Shown piece after piece: positions 1 to 10,137 of a stretch of DNA of 64,000 nt. The position numbers and the translations under genes are program-made. Within the stretch, counting starts at the first letter, position 1, and every line of letters begins with the position of its first letter. The stretch comes from Flaccisagitta enflata (Eukaryota > Chaetognatha > Sagittoidea > Aphragmophora). The stretch lies in NCBI GenBank assembly GCA_965153355.1, contig OZ231127.1, positions 76,632,001 to 76,696,000 of the forward strand. Direction: 5' to 3'. The notes beneath the pieces are model-generated. The model was not told the DNA's origin. It searched no databases and worked only from the letters and a program-made list of their open reading frames with translations.

Positions 1-275
1 CAGGATCCCTGACCGCAAGTCGATTTCATCATTTATTTTCTGACATTGAGCTGGTAATGTATTGGACAAGGTTGATGCAAGATTGCATCGATCATTTACA
101 AGCTAACCAGCATGTGGACGCATCGTTGTAACCCCGGGTTACTTGTTTCATAACACATCAGATCATCTTGATCGACGTTGTGGTTCATATTCTGGAGGGA
201 ACAAGAGGAAACTTAGCGTTGCTATCGCTCTCTTGGGAAGGCAAGAACTGGTTTTACTGGATGAGCCGTCAACAG
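1..275 (+). CDS. ABCA-family transporter, NBD exon (partial, damaged)
   Basis: This is part of the cytosolic ATP-binding domain of an ABC subfamily A (lipid-type) exporter. Bases 188-275 read [10 protein letters not shown], the ABC signature as written in the second NBD of ABCA proteins, then a Walker B region ending LLDEPSTG. The exon stops after the first base of a glycine codon, and GT follows at 276. Upstream, in another frame (3-128), the residues [10 protein letters not shown] and ANQHVD resemble the helical stretch before the signature (compare LVMYARL and HANK in ABCA3-type proteins). That frame meets TAA at 129-131. About 50 bp that fit neither frame separate the two parts and include a GC-rich palindrome at 128-140. 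The copy is therefore a decaying gene, or contains a small insertion or an unrecognised splice. Family assignment is secure; integrity is doubtful. Confidence 0.85.
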
Positions 276-749
276 GTTATTTGACAATCATCTTTTGTTA
301 AGTTATTCGTTTCTATGGGACAATAACAAAACAGATCGTTAAATCTATTTTATTTGTAAACAACATTTTTTTATCGTTTTAGGACCAGTAATTTTTTTCT
401 GGGGCTGGGATATCCTTAAATTTTCAGGGATCTTAAGTTTAAATGCTCTTACCGTATCCTTTATATTTCCTATGATTTTCTTATAATACATAGTATATAT
501 GTATTGTAAGAAAAAACAAGCAAAATATTATACAAACTGATTTATATTTGATTTCTATGAAAAGAAAATTGTTAGTTTCTTTAAAAGATACACATTACTT
601 TAAAAATATTTCATGAAAATGATTTGGATGGTCAATGTAAAACATTGTTTCTAAATCTGAGACTGGGCCTTGACCTTAGAATGTCCTTAACTTTTAGCAA
701 AATTCCGGCCTCATGTCCTTAAAAACATTGACCCGACTAAAAAAACAAA

Positions 750-1595
750 CAAGGCCAACACCTATAAGTCGCGTGCGAGACTTACAGAATGACATAGCGT
801 GACTTAGAATGACTTAGAATGACTTAATATACTCTAAAATGACTTAAGATGTCATGAGGCAATAAAATTGATAAAAAAAGTAAAAGTCTGACGGACCGAC
901 GCACTATGGTCTGAGAGCACACCACCTCAGGACAAGAAAAATTACGGCAGCACTTTGGACCTATAACATGGGCGAAAACTGGTACAGTTGCTTACTGAAA
1001 GTAAGAAAATATATGGTTTTACCTCCGCCCTAGCTCATCCAAAGCCTCATTTTCCTCCTTGAAGTTAGCTACTTCGCTCAAAATAAAATGTTGAAAAATT
1101 TTTTTTTTGGTTTCATATGAAAGTTGGACAACATTACTACTCAATAATATGTTACTTTTCAAGATTTCAAAAATGATATCAAGAATATAAGGGAAGACAC
1201 AAACTTTTTGGAAAAGCTTCAGGGTGGATTGAATACGACTTGTGTAAAATTTGGTAACCTTGCTCCCAGATTTGAAGGACCTATAAAAAAAAACCGCCAA
1301 TTTCCAATCTAAAATGAAAAAGATTTTGTCAATTTTCGCGCCTTCAATATAGTGAACCTAATGACTTCCTGAGCAGAAAAATGTCCTTAGATGAATCAGG
1401 GCGGAGGCAAAACCCTATTTAGATGTGGTCTAAACATACTACGGGACATTTGTATACCATAGCTATCATCCCTAGGTACTGCCTTATAGTTTAGTCTTGG
1501 TTTGATATGCTCACGGATCTATGTGCGACGGACGGTTGGTTGGACAGACGGACGGTCGGACCAAGCGGGGTGTAGAGTCGCGTGCACGCGACTAA
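750..1595 (+). mobile_element. Hairpin-ended (Helitron-like) non-autonomous element A1, in ABCA intron
   Basis: It begins CAAGGCCAACACC, then has the arm GTCGCGTGC near 768. An array of AATGACTTA-type units lies at 787-862. The 3' part has GACGG-type tetranucleotides (about 1540-1562), then TAGA and the hairpin GTCGCGTGCACGCGAC followed by TAA, so the end reads CTAA. The same ends occur at 14152-16281. A MITE (1014-1415) splits it. Class is inferred; family membership is seen directly. Confidence 0.75.
1014..1415. mobile_element. MITE, TIR GGTTTTRCCTCCGCCCT, TA duplication
   Basis: This is a 402-bp element flanked by TA at 1012-1013 and 1416-1417. Its ends are inverted copies of GGTTTTRCCTCCGCCCT, with weaker similarity for roughly 15 bp further in (CATC). 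No transposase frame is present. TA duplication suggests mobilisation by a Tc1/mariner-type transposase. It lies inside hairpin element A1 and so is younger than it. Confidence 0.7.
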
Positions 1596-1860
1596 AAAGA
1601 AAAAAACTAAAAAAGTGTATTCTATGACAAGTGGAACAATGCCCCTCGCTATATACAGACTGAAAAATATGTCAGACGGTCTTGAGAGTCCTTACTGACT
1701 AGTTACTACGCGCATCACTCCTAGTTTTCTATTTAGCATAACTAACTTAGCAAACATCCATTCTGAGTCTAACCCAAAACACTAATGCTTAATTTGTTTA
1801 CCAAACTGGTTAAGGGCAAATGATGTTATTTTCACGTACTGCAAATATAACTTTTTACAG

Positions 1861-1958
1861 GCGTGGATCCTATTGCGAGAAGACGATTGTGGGAGGCGCT
1901 TTTAGATGTAAAAGCTGCAGGGGATCAAAGCATCATCCTCACTTCTCATTTCATGGAG
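1861..1958 (+). CDS. ABCA-family transporter, following NBD exon
   Basis: A 98-bp exon bounded by ACAG at 1860 and GT at 1959. After two bases completing glycine it reads VDPIARRRLWEALLDV, then AAGDQSIILTSHFME. This is the D-loop to H-loop part of an ABCA second NBD: VDP follows Walker B, and the histidine in TSHFME is the switch histidine. It is free of stops and joins the upstream exon in phase. The next expected exon (ECEALC... in relatives) is not visible downstream, where a 4.3-kb foldback element begins at 2173. The gene may continue past the inserts or be broken here. Confidence 0.88.
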
Positions 1959-2119
1959 GTTTGAATCGATAGTGTGAGTGTTGTTGTTCGTTTTGTATTT
2001 GGTCTCTAAAACTCTCGTCATAGTTTTGCTTTCAGAAAAAAGCTATAATATTAAGGGTTAACTGACAATGAATAATTTAAGGATCCTATAACATGTCTTC
2101 ATCCCGACGTTAACCTAAT

Positions 2120-2144
2120 CCCGCTTTCAAATCAGGGGAGGTGC
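2120..2144 (+). repeat. 25-bp direct repeat left of foldback element
   Basis: The sequence starting CCCGCTTTCAAATCAGG recurs without mismatch at 6440-6464, directly after the right arm of the foldback element. The left copy is separated from the left arm by 28 bp (2145-2172). It may be a target duplication or a duplicated piece of the insertion site. Confidence 0.7.
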
Positions 2145-2794
2145 CAGCCACTGCTCTGTATCTCCACCGTGTACTTCAAACTAGGAGAACTGCCACTTTT
2201 ATGACGGTTTCTGTTGGTCTAGCCTTATGTATAATCATGGCAAATGAGTGCAAAAAAATTCCCAGAGCGCTTTTTGAAATATTCACATTTTTACCTTCAT
2301 GAAGTACAGGTCATTGAATTTCCGTTTTTGGACAATCAATCTTGTTTTGTATATTTTAACGAATTGAGCTAAAAATGCCAGATTGGTCCCATTTAAAGAT
2401 CTCTTCAAAGATCTTTCCAACTGTCTGGAATTTTTTGTAAATCCGTCCAAAAATAACTGAGATATAACCTGTCAAACTTGAGCAATTTCATGGGGATTTT
2501 GTACAACTTTCCAGGTTATGGAATTTTCCCTATTTTTGGAACAATTTACTTGTTTTGCTTGTAACTTTTAAACGAATCAAGCTAGAAATGCCAGATTGGT
2601 CCCATATTAAAGAATTTTTGAAGCTCTTTCAAACCGTCACATATTTTTTGTGAATCTATTAAAAAATGGCTGAGTTATGACTTGTCAAACACAAGCAATT
2701 TCATGATGATCTGGAGCGATTTTCCCACCACCTTTTTTGCAGTCTGATTTTGACTTTAGATAATCCTTGGCTCCTCACATCTGTATAGGGGACT

Positions 2795-3120
2795 GGGCCT
2801 CGAGGTTGGGGTTTGGGCACAGAGGCTGGGATTTGAGCCTAGAGGCTGGGGTTTTGGCATAAAGATGGGTTTGGGCCTCAAGGCTGGGGTTTGGGCTTCA
2901 AGGCTGGGGTTTGGGCTTCAAGGCTGGGGTTTGGGCTTCAAGGCTGACATTAGGGCCTCGAGGCTGGGGTTTGGGCTTCGAGGCTGACATTTGGGCCTCA
3001 AAGGCTGATATTTAAGGCACTCGAGGGCTGGAATTTAGGCCTCGAGGCTGAGATTTGGGCCTGAGGCTGAGATTAAACCTGAAGACTGGGATTTCAGCTC
3101 TAAGAGCTGGGATTTGAGGT
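2795..3120 (+). repeat. Minisatellite, unit ~20 bp (GAGGCTGGGGTTTGGGCCTC)
   Basis: About 14 degenerate units alternate GGGTTTGGGC with TTCAAGGCTG or CTCGAGGCTG. It resembles the cores of family B elements elsewhere (10.27-10.79 kb and 33.9-34.27 kb). It lies in the foldback core and holds no gene. Confidence 0.85.
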
Positions 3121-3339
3121 GGACGTACAGAGGAAAAGGAGAAAAGAAAATTCTATATGTGTAAACATAGGTCATCAGCTTACATGAACAGCTAGCTGAA
3201 AGAGTTTAATTGTTCAATTTTTCATGGAGTTTTGAAAGGAAAGTTGTGCCAATCTAGGGATCTGGGAATATCCTGAAGTCGAAGATAGTACCTTTCCTTT
3301 ACCGGCAATGGTCAATGAGACTAATGACCATCATGCGCT

Positions 3340-4250
3340 GGGCGTGTGTGCTCATTCTTTTTGGGCAGCCTGTAAAACACTGGACCTTTGTTTTTGGGCA
3401 GTGGCCCAGAAGGAGATAAAATCTTGTAGAAAATAGGGGAGCTTTCTGTCCATTGGTTCCACCCAGGATGGCCGAAACAGGGGCACACATGGCATTGTGC
3501 CTTTGAACTAAGCTTAAAAGTTGGAGGTATAGATTTAATTAAGAACAGGCCGCTCAAGTGTCGGTACCTGATGCCCCACTGACTTTATCTGATTTTGATG
3601 TGTTGAGGTAATGGGGCAGCAGTCCTGGGGAGGCAGATGACCCATAATTCCACACAGGGCAATTTTTCTGATCATGTCTTAACAGGCCTGAGTATCTGAG
3701 GTCTGAGAATCTTGATTTAGGGTTTGGTAGGCTTGAACAAGTTATCCAAGGATTGCACATGGTCAGCGGTGCCCGATTCCCCGCTTGGAGTGATCAGCTG
3801 AAAAAGTGGAGTGAGAGGAGTGCAGCAGCTCCAAAGGGCCGATGTCCTGTAGGACACAGCGGTGAATTTCCTTACGTCCTGAGAAGGCATATTTCAGGCA
3901 TTTGGGGTAATTTTCCATGATATTCAATAGGAGTTCTACATTTTTTACAATTTCCTGTTAATTTTTCATTTCATTCAATGAGAATTTCATTTTTTATCAA
4001 TTTTCCATGTAATCCAATTGCAATTTTGCAATTTTTTGCATTTTTTGTTACATTTCCATGTTATTGGATGGGATATATGCATTTTTCTATTTTTTGTAAT
4101 CTTCCCATGTTATTCAATGGGAAGGTTGTATTTTGTCGTTTACCCATGTTATTCAATGGGAAGTTTGCATTTTTCATTTTCCATATTTATTATTAAATTA
4201 AACTATCTCCTCTTTCTCTCATCACTCTTCAAAAACATCTAGTAGATGGG
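3340..4250. mobile_element. Family B fragments with minisatellite cores
   Basis: Two family B 5' ends occur at about 3560-3680 (GGTACCTGATGCCCC, later GGGGCAGC) and 3748-3880 (GGTCAGCGGTGCCCG, then GTCCTGTAGGACACAG). Inverted scraps of the B 3' end (TTTTTGGGCAG) lie at 3357-3410. From 3915 to 4180 a degenerate array of about 30 bp has units such as CCATGTTATTCAATGGGAAG. The same kind of unit fills the B copy at 38.1-38.4 kb. No coding capacity. Confidence 0.65.
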
Positions 4251-4492
4251 TGCTTCACGTGATATACGGGACATGGAGGCCTTGGGGTGCTGCTAAGGCG
4301 TGCGCAGTAGCTGATTGAGGGTCTGGGGGCTTGATTTTGAGGTCTGAGGCTGATTTGGGATCCTAAGATGCCTGATTTGAGTCTAGGAGAGCCTGATTTA
4401 GGATCTGAGCTGATTTGGGGTGCAGAGGCCTGAATAGGCCTGATTTGGGATCTAGGAGGCTCAATCTGAGGTCAAATAGCGGCCCCAAGGCA

Positions 4493-5520
4493 GTAAGTGG
4501 TCAGCGGTACCAGTGCCCTGCTTGAGTAGTGTGTGATTTAAGTTGAGGGGCAGGGCAGCGGCCCCAAAGTCATAACTGAAAACAGGAGCAATGCAGCCAA
4601 TGTACGTCCGTCTGTCCGTACTTCTCCACCCTTGCTCCATTCTCAGGGCTTCGTCTCCTTTGGGGCCTATTCTAACCCAAATTCTGCTAAATGGCCCAAA
4701 TCCAAGCACTATGGCCCAAATCTAAGCAAAATGGCCCTAATCCAAACAAAATAGCCTAAATCTAAGCAAAATGATTTTGCTTGAATTTGGGCCATTTTGC
4801 TTAGACTTGGGCCATTTTGCTTAGATTTGGGCCATAGTGGATAGATTTGGGCTCAGGGCTATTTGGCAGAATTTGGCTCAGAAAACCCCAAAGGCAAGTG
4901 GCAGGGCAGTTGGGCAGATGGACAGACAATTCTGTGTTCTACGGGACACGTCCCCTTCAAGGCCGCTGCCCAGTAGGTCAGGCCTCAGAGGCCTGATATG
5001 GATCTGGGAGCCTGATTGGATCTGAGAGGCCTGATTTGGGATCTGAGAGGCCTGATTTGGGGCCTGGGAGGCCTGATTTGAGATCTGGGAGTCCTGATTT
5101 GCGGTCCGGGAGGCCTAATTTAAGGTCTTGGATGGCCTTGTTTGGGGTCTTGGATGGCCTTGTTTGGGGTCTGGGAGGCTTGTAATGGGATCTGGGAGGC
5201 CTGATTTTGGATCTTAGAGGATGGATTTACAGCGGGGGGGGGGGGACACCAGACTGGAAAAATCGCCCTGCCCTCATAGGTCATCTGCCCCTCCGCGCTG
5301 CTGCTCAAAAAGAATGAATGAAATTGGGGGACAAAACGAGGGCATCCTGGAGAGAAGGAAGGCAGATAGAGGGACAGACAGACGGATGGACAGATTCCCC
5401 GTGTTCTACAGGACTTGTCTCCTTTTAGGCCACTGACCTGCTCCTCCTCAACCTAAATCACAGACCACACAAGCAGGGCACCCGTACCGCTGACCTCTTA
5501 CTGCCTTTGGACGTCTATCG
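4493..5520. mobile_element. Family B mosaic, head-to-head ends
   Basis: A forward B 5' end starts at about 4493 (GGTCAGCGGTACCAG, later GCAGCGGCCCC). A B 3' end with GGTCATCTGCCCC then GCTCAAAAAG closes at about 5312. A reverse-orientation B 5' end lies at 5400-5510, with CTACAGGACTT and, further on, GTACCGCTGACC. Between them are units of GGATCTGAGAGGCCTGATTT (4970-5215). At least two B copies have merged. Confidence 0.6.
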
Positions 5521-6464
5521 CGTCTTAGCCTTGATTTTGTGGAAACTGAGAGTATATCAAAAGAATAGGAGATTAAACCTCAAACCCCATAAAGCCTATA
5601 GATTTTTTTCAGTGTTAATATAATGATATAATGCTTCTTCTCATTTACAAAGATTTTGCTCAAAGGCCAGATTTCAATCCTGAAACCCGTGTCTTTAGGC
5701 TCATATCCTTACAGTGATGCCATAATCAAGGCCTTTAGTCTTTAAAGATAAGGGTCACAGATTGAATGGCCAACAGACAGACTAACAGACCGACAGATGG
5801 ACTGACATACATATAACAGCTCTTATACGGATGTAATGAGCCAAGGAGGTATCTAAAGTCGAAATCAGACTGCAAAAAAGGTGGTGGGAAGATCGCTCCA
5901 GATCACCATGAAATTGCTTGTGTTTGACCAGTCATAACTCAGTCATTTTTTAACTGATTCACAAAAGATTTGTGACGGTTTGAAAGAGCTTCAAAAATTC
6001 TTTAAAATGGGACCAATCTGGCATTTCTAGCTTGATTCGTTTAGAAGTTATAAGCAATACAAGTAAATTGATCCAATAATGGGGAAAATTCCATAACCTG
6101 GAAAATTGTCCAAAATCTCTATGAAAGTACTCATGTTTGACAAGTTATATCTCTGTTATCTTTGAACGGATTTATTAAAAATTGGTAACAGTTGGAAAGA
6201 TCTTGAAGAAGATCTGGAAATGGGACCAATCATATTGCTCAATTTGTTAAGTTACAAGCAAAACAAGGTTGATTGTCCAAAAAATGGGAAAATTCAATGA
6301 CCTGTACTTCATGAAGGTAAAAAATGTGAATATTTCAAAAAGCGCTCTAGGAATTTTTTTGCACTCATTTGCCATGGAATACACATGGGCTGGACCACCT
6401 GAAACCGTCATAAAAGTGGCAGTTCTCCTAGTTTGAAGTCCCGCTTTCAAATCAGGGGAGGTGC

Positions 6465-6900
6465 AAGCCTTTTATCATCTTTAGTCAACAGTCACAGCAA
6501 GAGTTAGAAAGCCATATTCACTTAAATTATTGGCTCGTCTCTCTGGAAAAGACTGGGTCAGGCTACTAAATTGATTCCGTTAAATCGGAAAACAAGCCTG
6601 TATGTAATGGTCTTCTGCCTGGTACATCCACGCTCTAGGGAGAAACATAACATTAAAATTCATTACATAACTATGATTCTTACATTTACAAGTTAAAACT
6701 ACAAGTATGTAATTCATATGGAGGTAGCGACAATAGATATCAGTAAAGGACTTTTCCAATCAAACGCCTGAAACCATTGCATTCAGATTAACAAATTTTG
6801 TCAGCCCAGATTGTTCTTTTCAAAACATCAAATCCTAATTGTCATTCCAAGTCATTGGCAGAGGCATGGATGTAGGACAATGGCCTTCAGGGCCTTCGGA
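6465..6900. other. No recognisable feature
   Basis: AT-rich sequence between the foldback element and the LINE. I see no exon, repeat array or terminal inverted repeats. Confidence 0.5.
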
Positions 6901-6904
6901 CAAT

Positions 6905-8100
6905 GGTCATCTGAAGGTTGGGACCGATCCTGTTACAATTGTTTGAAAACGCTCTTCTTAAGAAATTTGGTCACTTCCTAGAAAATGATGATTTGCAATT
7001 TGCTTACAAAAAATATCACTCTCCCTCACATGCAATTTATGTGCTCAAATCTTGCGTAGACTACTTTACTGAACATGGTTCAAATGTCATTGTCACGATG
7101 CTAGATTGTAGCAAAGCCTTCGATACCATATCACATTACGGGTTGTTCATAAAACTTATGAATCGAGGAGTGCCTGTTTGTTTTTTAAATCTCATGATTT
7201 ATTGGTATTTGAATATGAAAAGTCAATGTCGTTGGGAAAATGCTTTCAGTGAATATTTTCGTGTTCCCACTGGTACTAAACAGGGTGGCGTACTAAGCCC
7301 GAATCTTTTTGTATTATACATGGATGATCTGATAAAAAGATTGCGCGATTCTGGCTTAGGATGCCACTTATTGTCCATTTTTATGGCGTGCATTATGTAC
7401 GCAGATGACTTATGTCTTTTATCGCCTACAAGAAGTGCCATGCAAAAACTGATAACCATATGCGTAGAATATTGTGATGAATTTTGCCTTTCTTTCAATG
7501 TTAAGAAATCTAAAACACTCGTATTTGGAAAGACAAACACAAATCTAATTACCCCTCTTACTTTAAGTGATGATACGATTGAAATTGTTTCTAGCTGGAA
7601 ATATCTTGGTTGCATGATCGTTTCTGGTTCAAAACTATCTTTTTCAATTGCTTCTGATCTGAGTTCGTTCTACTGTTCTGCCAATACGATTTTAAGATCT
7701 CATCTTTTACAAAATGAAATGGTACAAATGAACTTCCTCTATTCGCACTGTGTTCCGTGTCTAACCTACTGTGCTGATGTAAAAGAATTGTCCACTGGTG
7801 ATATGCATAAGTGTAATGTTGCACTCAATGACTCAATACGGCTCATCTATTCCTACAACAGGTGGGAAAGCACTAGATTTTTACGGAAAGAACTAAGATT
7901 TCCTAACATTATCGAAATTTTTCACTCACGGAAAAAATCATTTGTCGAAAATGTACGTAGAATGAACAACTCGGTTGTGCGCTTTTTGGTGCGCCGCAGC
8001 CTGGAGAATAGTTGATCTAGTAGTCTAGTTCGTAGTTTATAGTGTGTGGAGATTGCTGTATGAAACTGTCATTACTGATGACGAATAAAAGATCATTCAT
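6905..8100 (+). mobile_element. 5'-truncated non-LTR retrotransposon (LINE)
   Basis: The element keeps only the C-terminal reverse transcriptase part of its second ORF plus a short 3' region. The endonuclease domain and ORF1 are absent upstream, so the copy is 5' truncated, as is common in target-primed retrotransposition. The 3' end AATAAAAGATCATTCAT at 8084-8100 is shared with a second, much shorter copy at 54903-55035, which defines the end of the family. The 5' junction lies somewhere in 6845-6930. Confidence 0.85.
6918..8015 (+). CDS. Reverse transcriptase of a LINE (partial ORF2)
   Basis: A 365-codon frame free of stops encodes the RT domain of a non-LTR retrotransposon. The enzyme copies element RNA at a nicked chromosomal target. 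Motifs in order: LDCSKAFD (motif A, residues 62-69, first catalytic Asp), GTKQGGVLSP (motif B, 119-128), YADD (motif C, 161-164, catalytic Asp pair), then the KSKTLVFGK and WKYLG thumb-side motifs. The style resembles CR1/L2/Jockey-superfamily elements. No ATG is evident at the start: the frame simply opens at a truncated 5' end. An intact RT core suggests a fairly recent insertion. It ends with TGA at 8013-8015. Confidence 0.92.
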   Translation: MGPILLQLFENALLKKFGHFLENDDLQFAYKKYHSPSHAIYVLKSCVDYFTEHGSNVIVTMLDCSKAFDTISHYGLFIKLMNRGVPVCFLNLMIYWYLNMKSQCRWENAFSEYFRVPTGTKQGGVLSPNLFVLYMDDLIKRLRDSGLGCHLLSIFMACIMYADDLCLLSPTRSAMQKLITICVEYCDEFCLSFNVKKSKTLVFGKTNTNLITPLTLSDDTIEIVSSWKYLGCMIVSGSKLSFSIASDLSSFYCSANTILRSHLLQNEMVQMNFLYSHCVPCLTYCADVKELSTGDMHKCNVALNDSIRLIYSYNRWESTRFLRKELRFPNIIEIFHSRKKSFVENVRRMNNSVVRFLVRRSLENS

Positions 8101-8510
8101 TTGCTTTTTCCTGCTCTCTAAATATTGCACATTATGTCTTCTCGTTGTTGATTTTTGAAGAGAAATTTCGAAATCGTTTCAATTCTTCAAACTGCGCAAG
8201 ATTGATACCTGAACCTTCCATATCCATTTATGTATACATACTCGCCGGAGGACCAAAAGTGGTGAACGATAGATGATAGTAATCTTGAATTACTTTTGTT
8301 ATTATCATTCAATATCAATCATCAAATATGATTATGATATCATTTCCATTTCGATTCCCGACTTTGCTTAGATTGAGAGGGACGTTGCCCAAACCCCAAT
8401 ACTAAATGACCAGAATTGCAAAGGTTTCGTTTCGTATCTTTCTTGGATAAAGAAGCCCCAAATAAGAAACTACAAATTCGAGGTATGATTAATGAATACG
8501 TGTTATAAGC
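8101..8510. other. No recognisable feature
   Basis: AT-rich unique-looking sequence between the LINE 3' end and a minisatellite. No coding frame or terminal repeats seen. Confidence 0.5.
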
Positions 8511-8517
8511 GAAACCA

Positions 8518-9165
8518 TGGGCTTGCATGCACACGCGCGCCACTCCAATTACGTGCACTTGAGATGCGCACGTCCCTCCAATTGCGTTCACTCGACATGC
8601 GCATGTCACTCCAATTGCATGCACTCGACATGCGCATGTCACTCAAATTGCACGCACTTGACATGCGCACGTCACTCCAAATACATGCATGTGCATTTGC
8701 TCGCCACTTCAGGTGCGTGCTTGCAAAATGTGCATGTCACTCCAAATGTATGCGTGTACAAAAACGCGAGAAAAGCACATCACTTCAAATGCGTGCACTC
8801 AACATGCACATGTCACTCCAACTGCATGCAACTGCATTTGCGTGTCATTCCGAATGTGTGCGCATGCATTTGCATGTCCCTCCAAATGCGTGCACTTGCA
8901 GTTACGCAAGAAATGCACGTCACTCCAATTCCGTGCACTTGAAATACACACTTTACTCCAAACGCATGCACTCAACATGGGCACATCACTTCAAATGAGT
9001 GCACGTGAATTTGTGGGTCATTCCAATTGCGTGCGCTTGAGATATGCAAGTCACTCCAAATTTGTGCACTTGAGATGCGCACGTCACTCCAAATGTGTGC
9101 ACTCGACATGCGCACATCACTCTAATTGCTTGTACTCGAGATGCGCATGTCACTTCAAATGAGAT
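8518..9165 (+). repeat. Minisatellite, unit ~33 bp (CGTCACTCCAAATGCGTGCA)
   Basis: About 19 units carry the core TCACTCCAAATGCGTGCACT, followed by TGACATGCGCACG or TGCATTTGCG variants. Open frames here (Cys/His/Met-rich) are by-products of a period near a multiple of three. The array resumes at 9535-9740 after an unrelated stretch. Confidence 0.9.
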
Positions 9166-9345
9166 ATGTCACCAGCCAAAACCCTACCGCGATGGTGTGG
9201 CATTTAGCGCTGAGCTATGGAGTAAGGAACACCATTAATCCCTCATTGGATAAGCAAGATCAGGTTACAAAGACAAAAACGCTATGGGGCTTTATAATGA
9301 CCCTGTGATAGCTTTTGTTGTCCTTCAACCAGATCGCCTCATGAA

Positions 9346-9423
<78 letters not shown>

Positions 9424-9534
9424 AAAAAATACAAACAAATAAACAAACAAACAAACAAACAAACAAACAAACAAACAAACAAAGACAGAAAGAAACAAAA
9501 AAAAAGAAAGAAAGAAAGAAATGCTTCATGCTTC
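9166..9534. repeat. Interruption of minisatellite, with (GA)n and (AAAC)n
   Basis: Non-repetitive sequence (9166-9347) is followed by (GA)n at 9348-9419, (AAAC)n at about 9432-9482 and a short GAAA run at about 9505-9522. The minisatellite resumes directly after it, so this block probably entered or expanded within the array. Confidence 0.75.
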
Positions 9535-9740
9535 AAATGCATGCACTCAACATGCGCACGTCAATCTAGATATGTGCATGTGCATTTGCGCGTCACTCCA
9601 AATGTGTGCACTCTAGATGCGCATGTCACTCCAAATGCGTACACGTGCATTTGCGCGTCACTCCGAATGCGTGCACTCTAGATGCGCATGTCACTCCAAA
9701 TGCGTGCGCGTGCATTTGCACGTCATCCCAAATGACGGAT
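9535..9740 (+). repeat. Minisatellite ~33 bp, second block
   Basis: Six further units of the same array as 8518-9165, alternating GCACTCTAGATGCGCATGTC and GTGCATTTGCGCGTC. Confidence 0.9.
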
Positions 9741-9837
9741 TCAACTTTCAAAAGTACCTTCGCCTTCTTAGTCAATTCCCTGGAACCATATTAACAATAT
9801 TTTTATTTTCTTCTCCCTCTTTGTGCAATGTCTGCGC

Positions 9838-9938
<101 letters not shown>

Positions 9939-10137
9939 GGGTTTGGCCCGCCTAAGAAATGTGCCATTGCAGACGGTATTTGACGTGGTGGAAGAAAAGT
10001 GGGCGTCGCCACTGGGACTATGGGGGGAACAACTGGGACTAAGGGGGAAACAACTGAGACTAAACGGGGAGAAGGTGTGTGAAAAACGAGAGGGAAAAAG
10101 AAATAGAAAAGCAGATGAAAATAGTCGCAAAAGCGTT

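Larger units (their letters stand above)
276..1860 (+). other. ABCA intron (phase 1, 1585 bp)
   Basis: The intron begins GT at 276 and ends in a pyrimidine-rich stretch plus ACAG at 1860. Joining 275 to 1861 restores a glycine codon and continues STG-VDP in frame, so both boundaries are well supported. More than half of the intron is transposon: a hairpin-ended element at 750-1595, itself holding a 402-bp MITE at 1014-1415. The remaining AT-rich sequence shows nothing recognisable. Confidence 0.85.
2173..6439. mobile_element. Foldback-type DNA element with ~617-bp inverted arms
   Basis: The arms 2173-2790 and about 5823-6439 are inverted copies starting ACTTCAAACTAGGAGAAC. They match along their whole length with scattered substitutions. 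Each arm contains a direct duplication of about 210 bp, visible as two occurrences of AGATTGGTCCCAT (about 2379 and 2592). The core (2791-5822) has no transposase. It is a mosaic of family B pieces and GGCCTGATTTGGG-type minisatellite. Long modular arms around a variable core fit foldback elements. No short target duplication abuts the arms, but a 25-bp direct repeat flanks it. Structure is certain; superfamily is not. Confidence 0.8.

Noticed and set aside
128-161. A 34-bp intron (GTAACC...ATCAG) that would rescue the ABCA exon
   Set aside because: Too short for a normal spliceosomal intron and it does not restore the reading frame.
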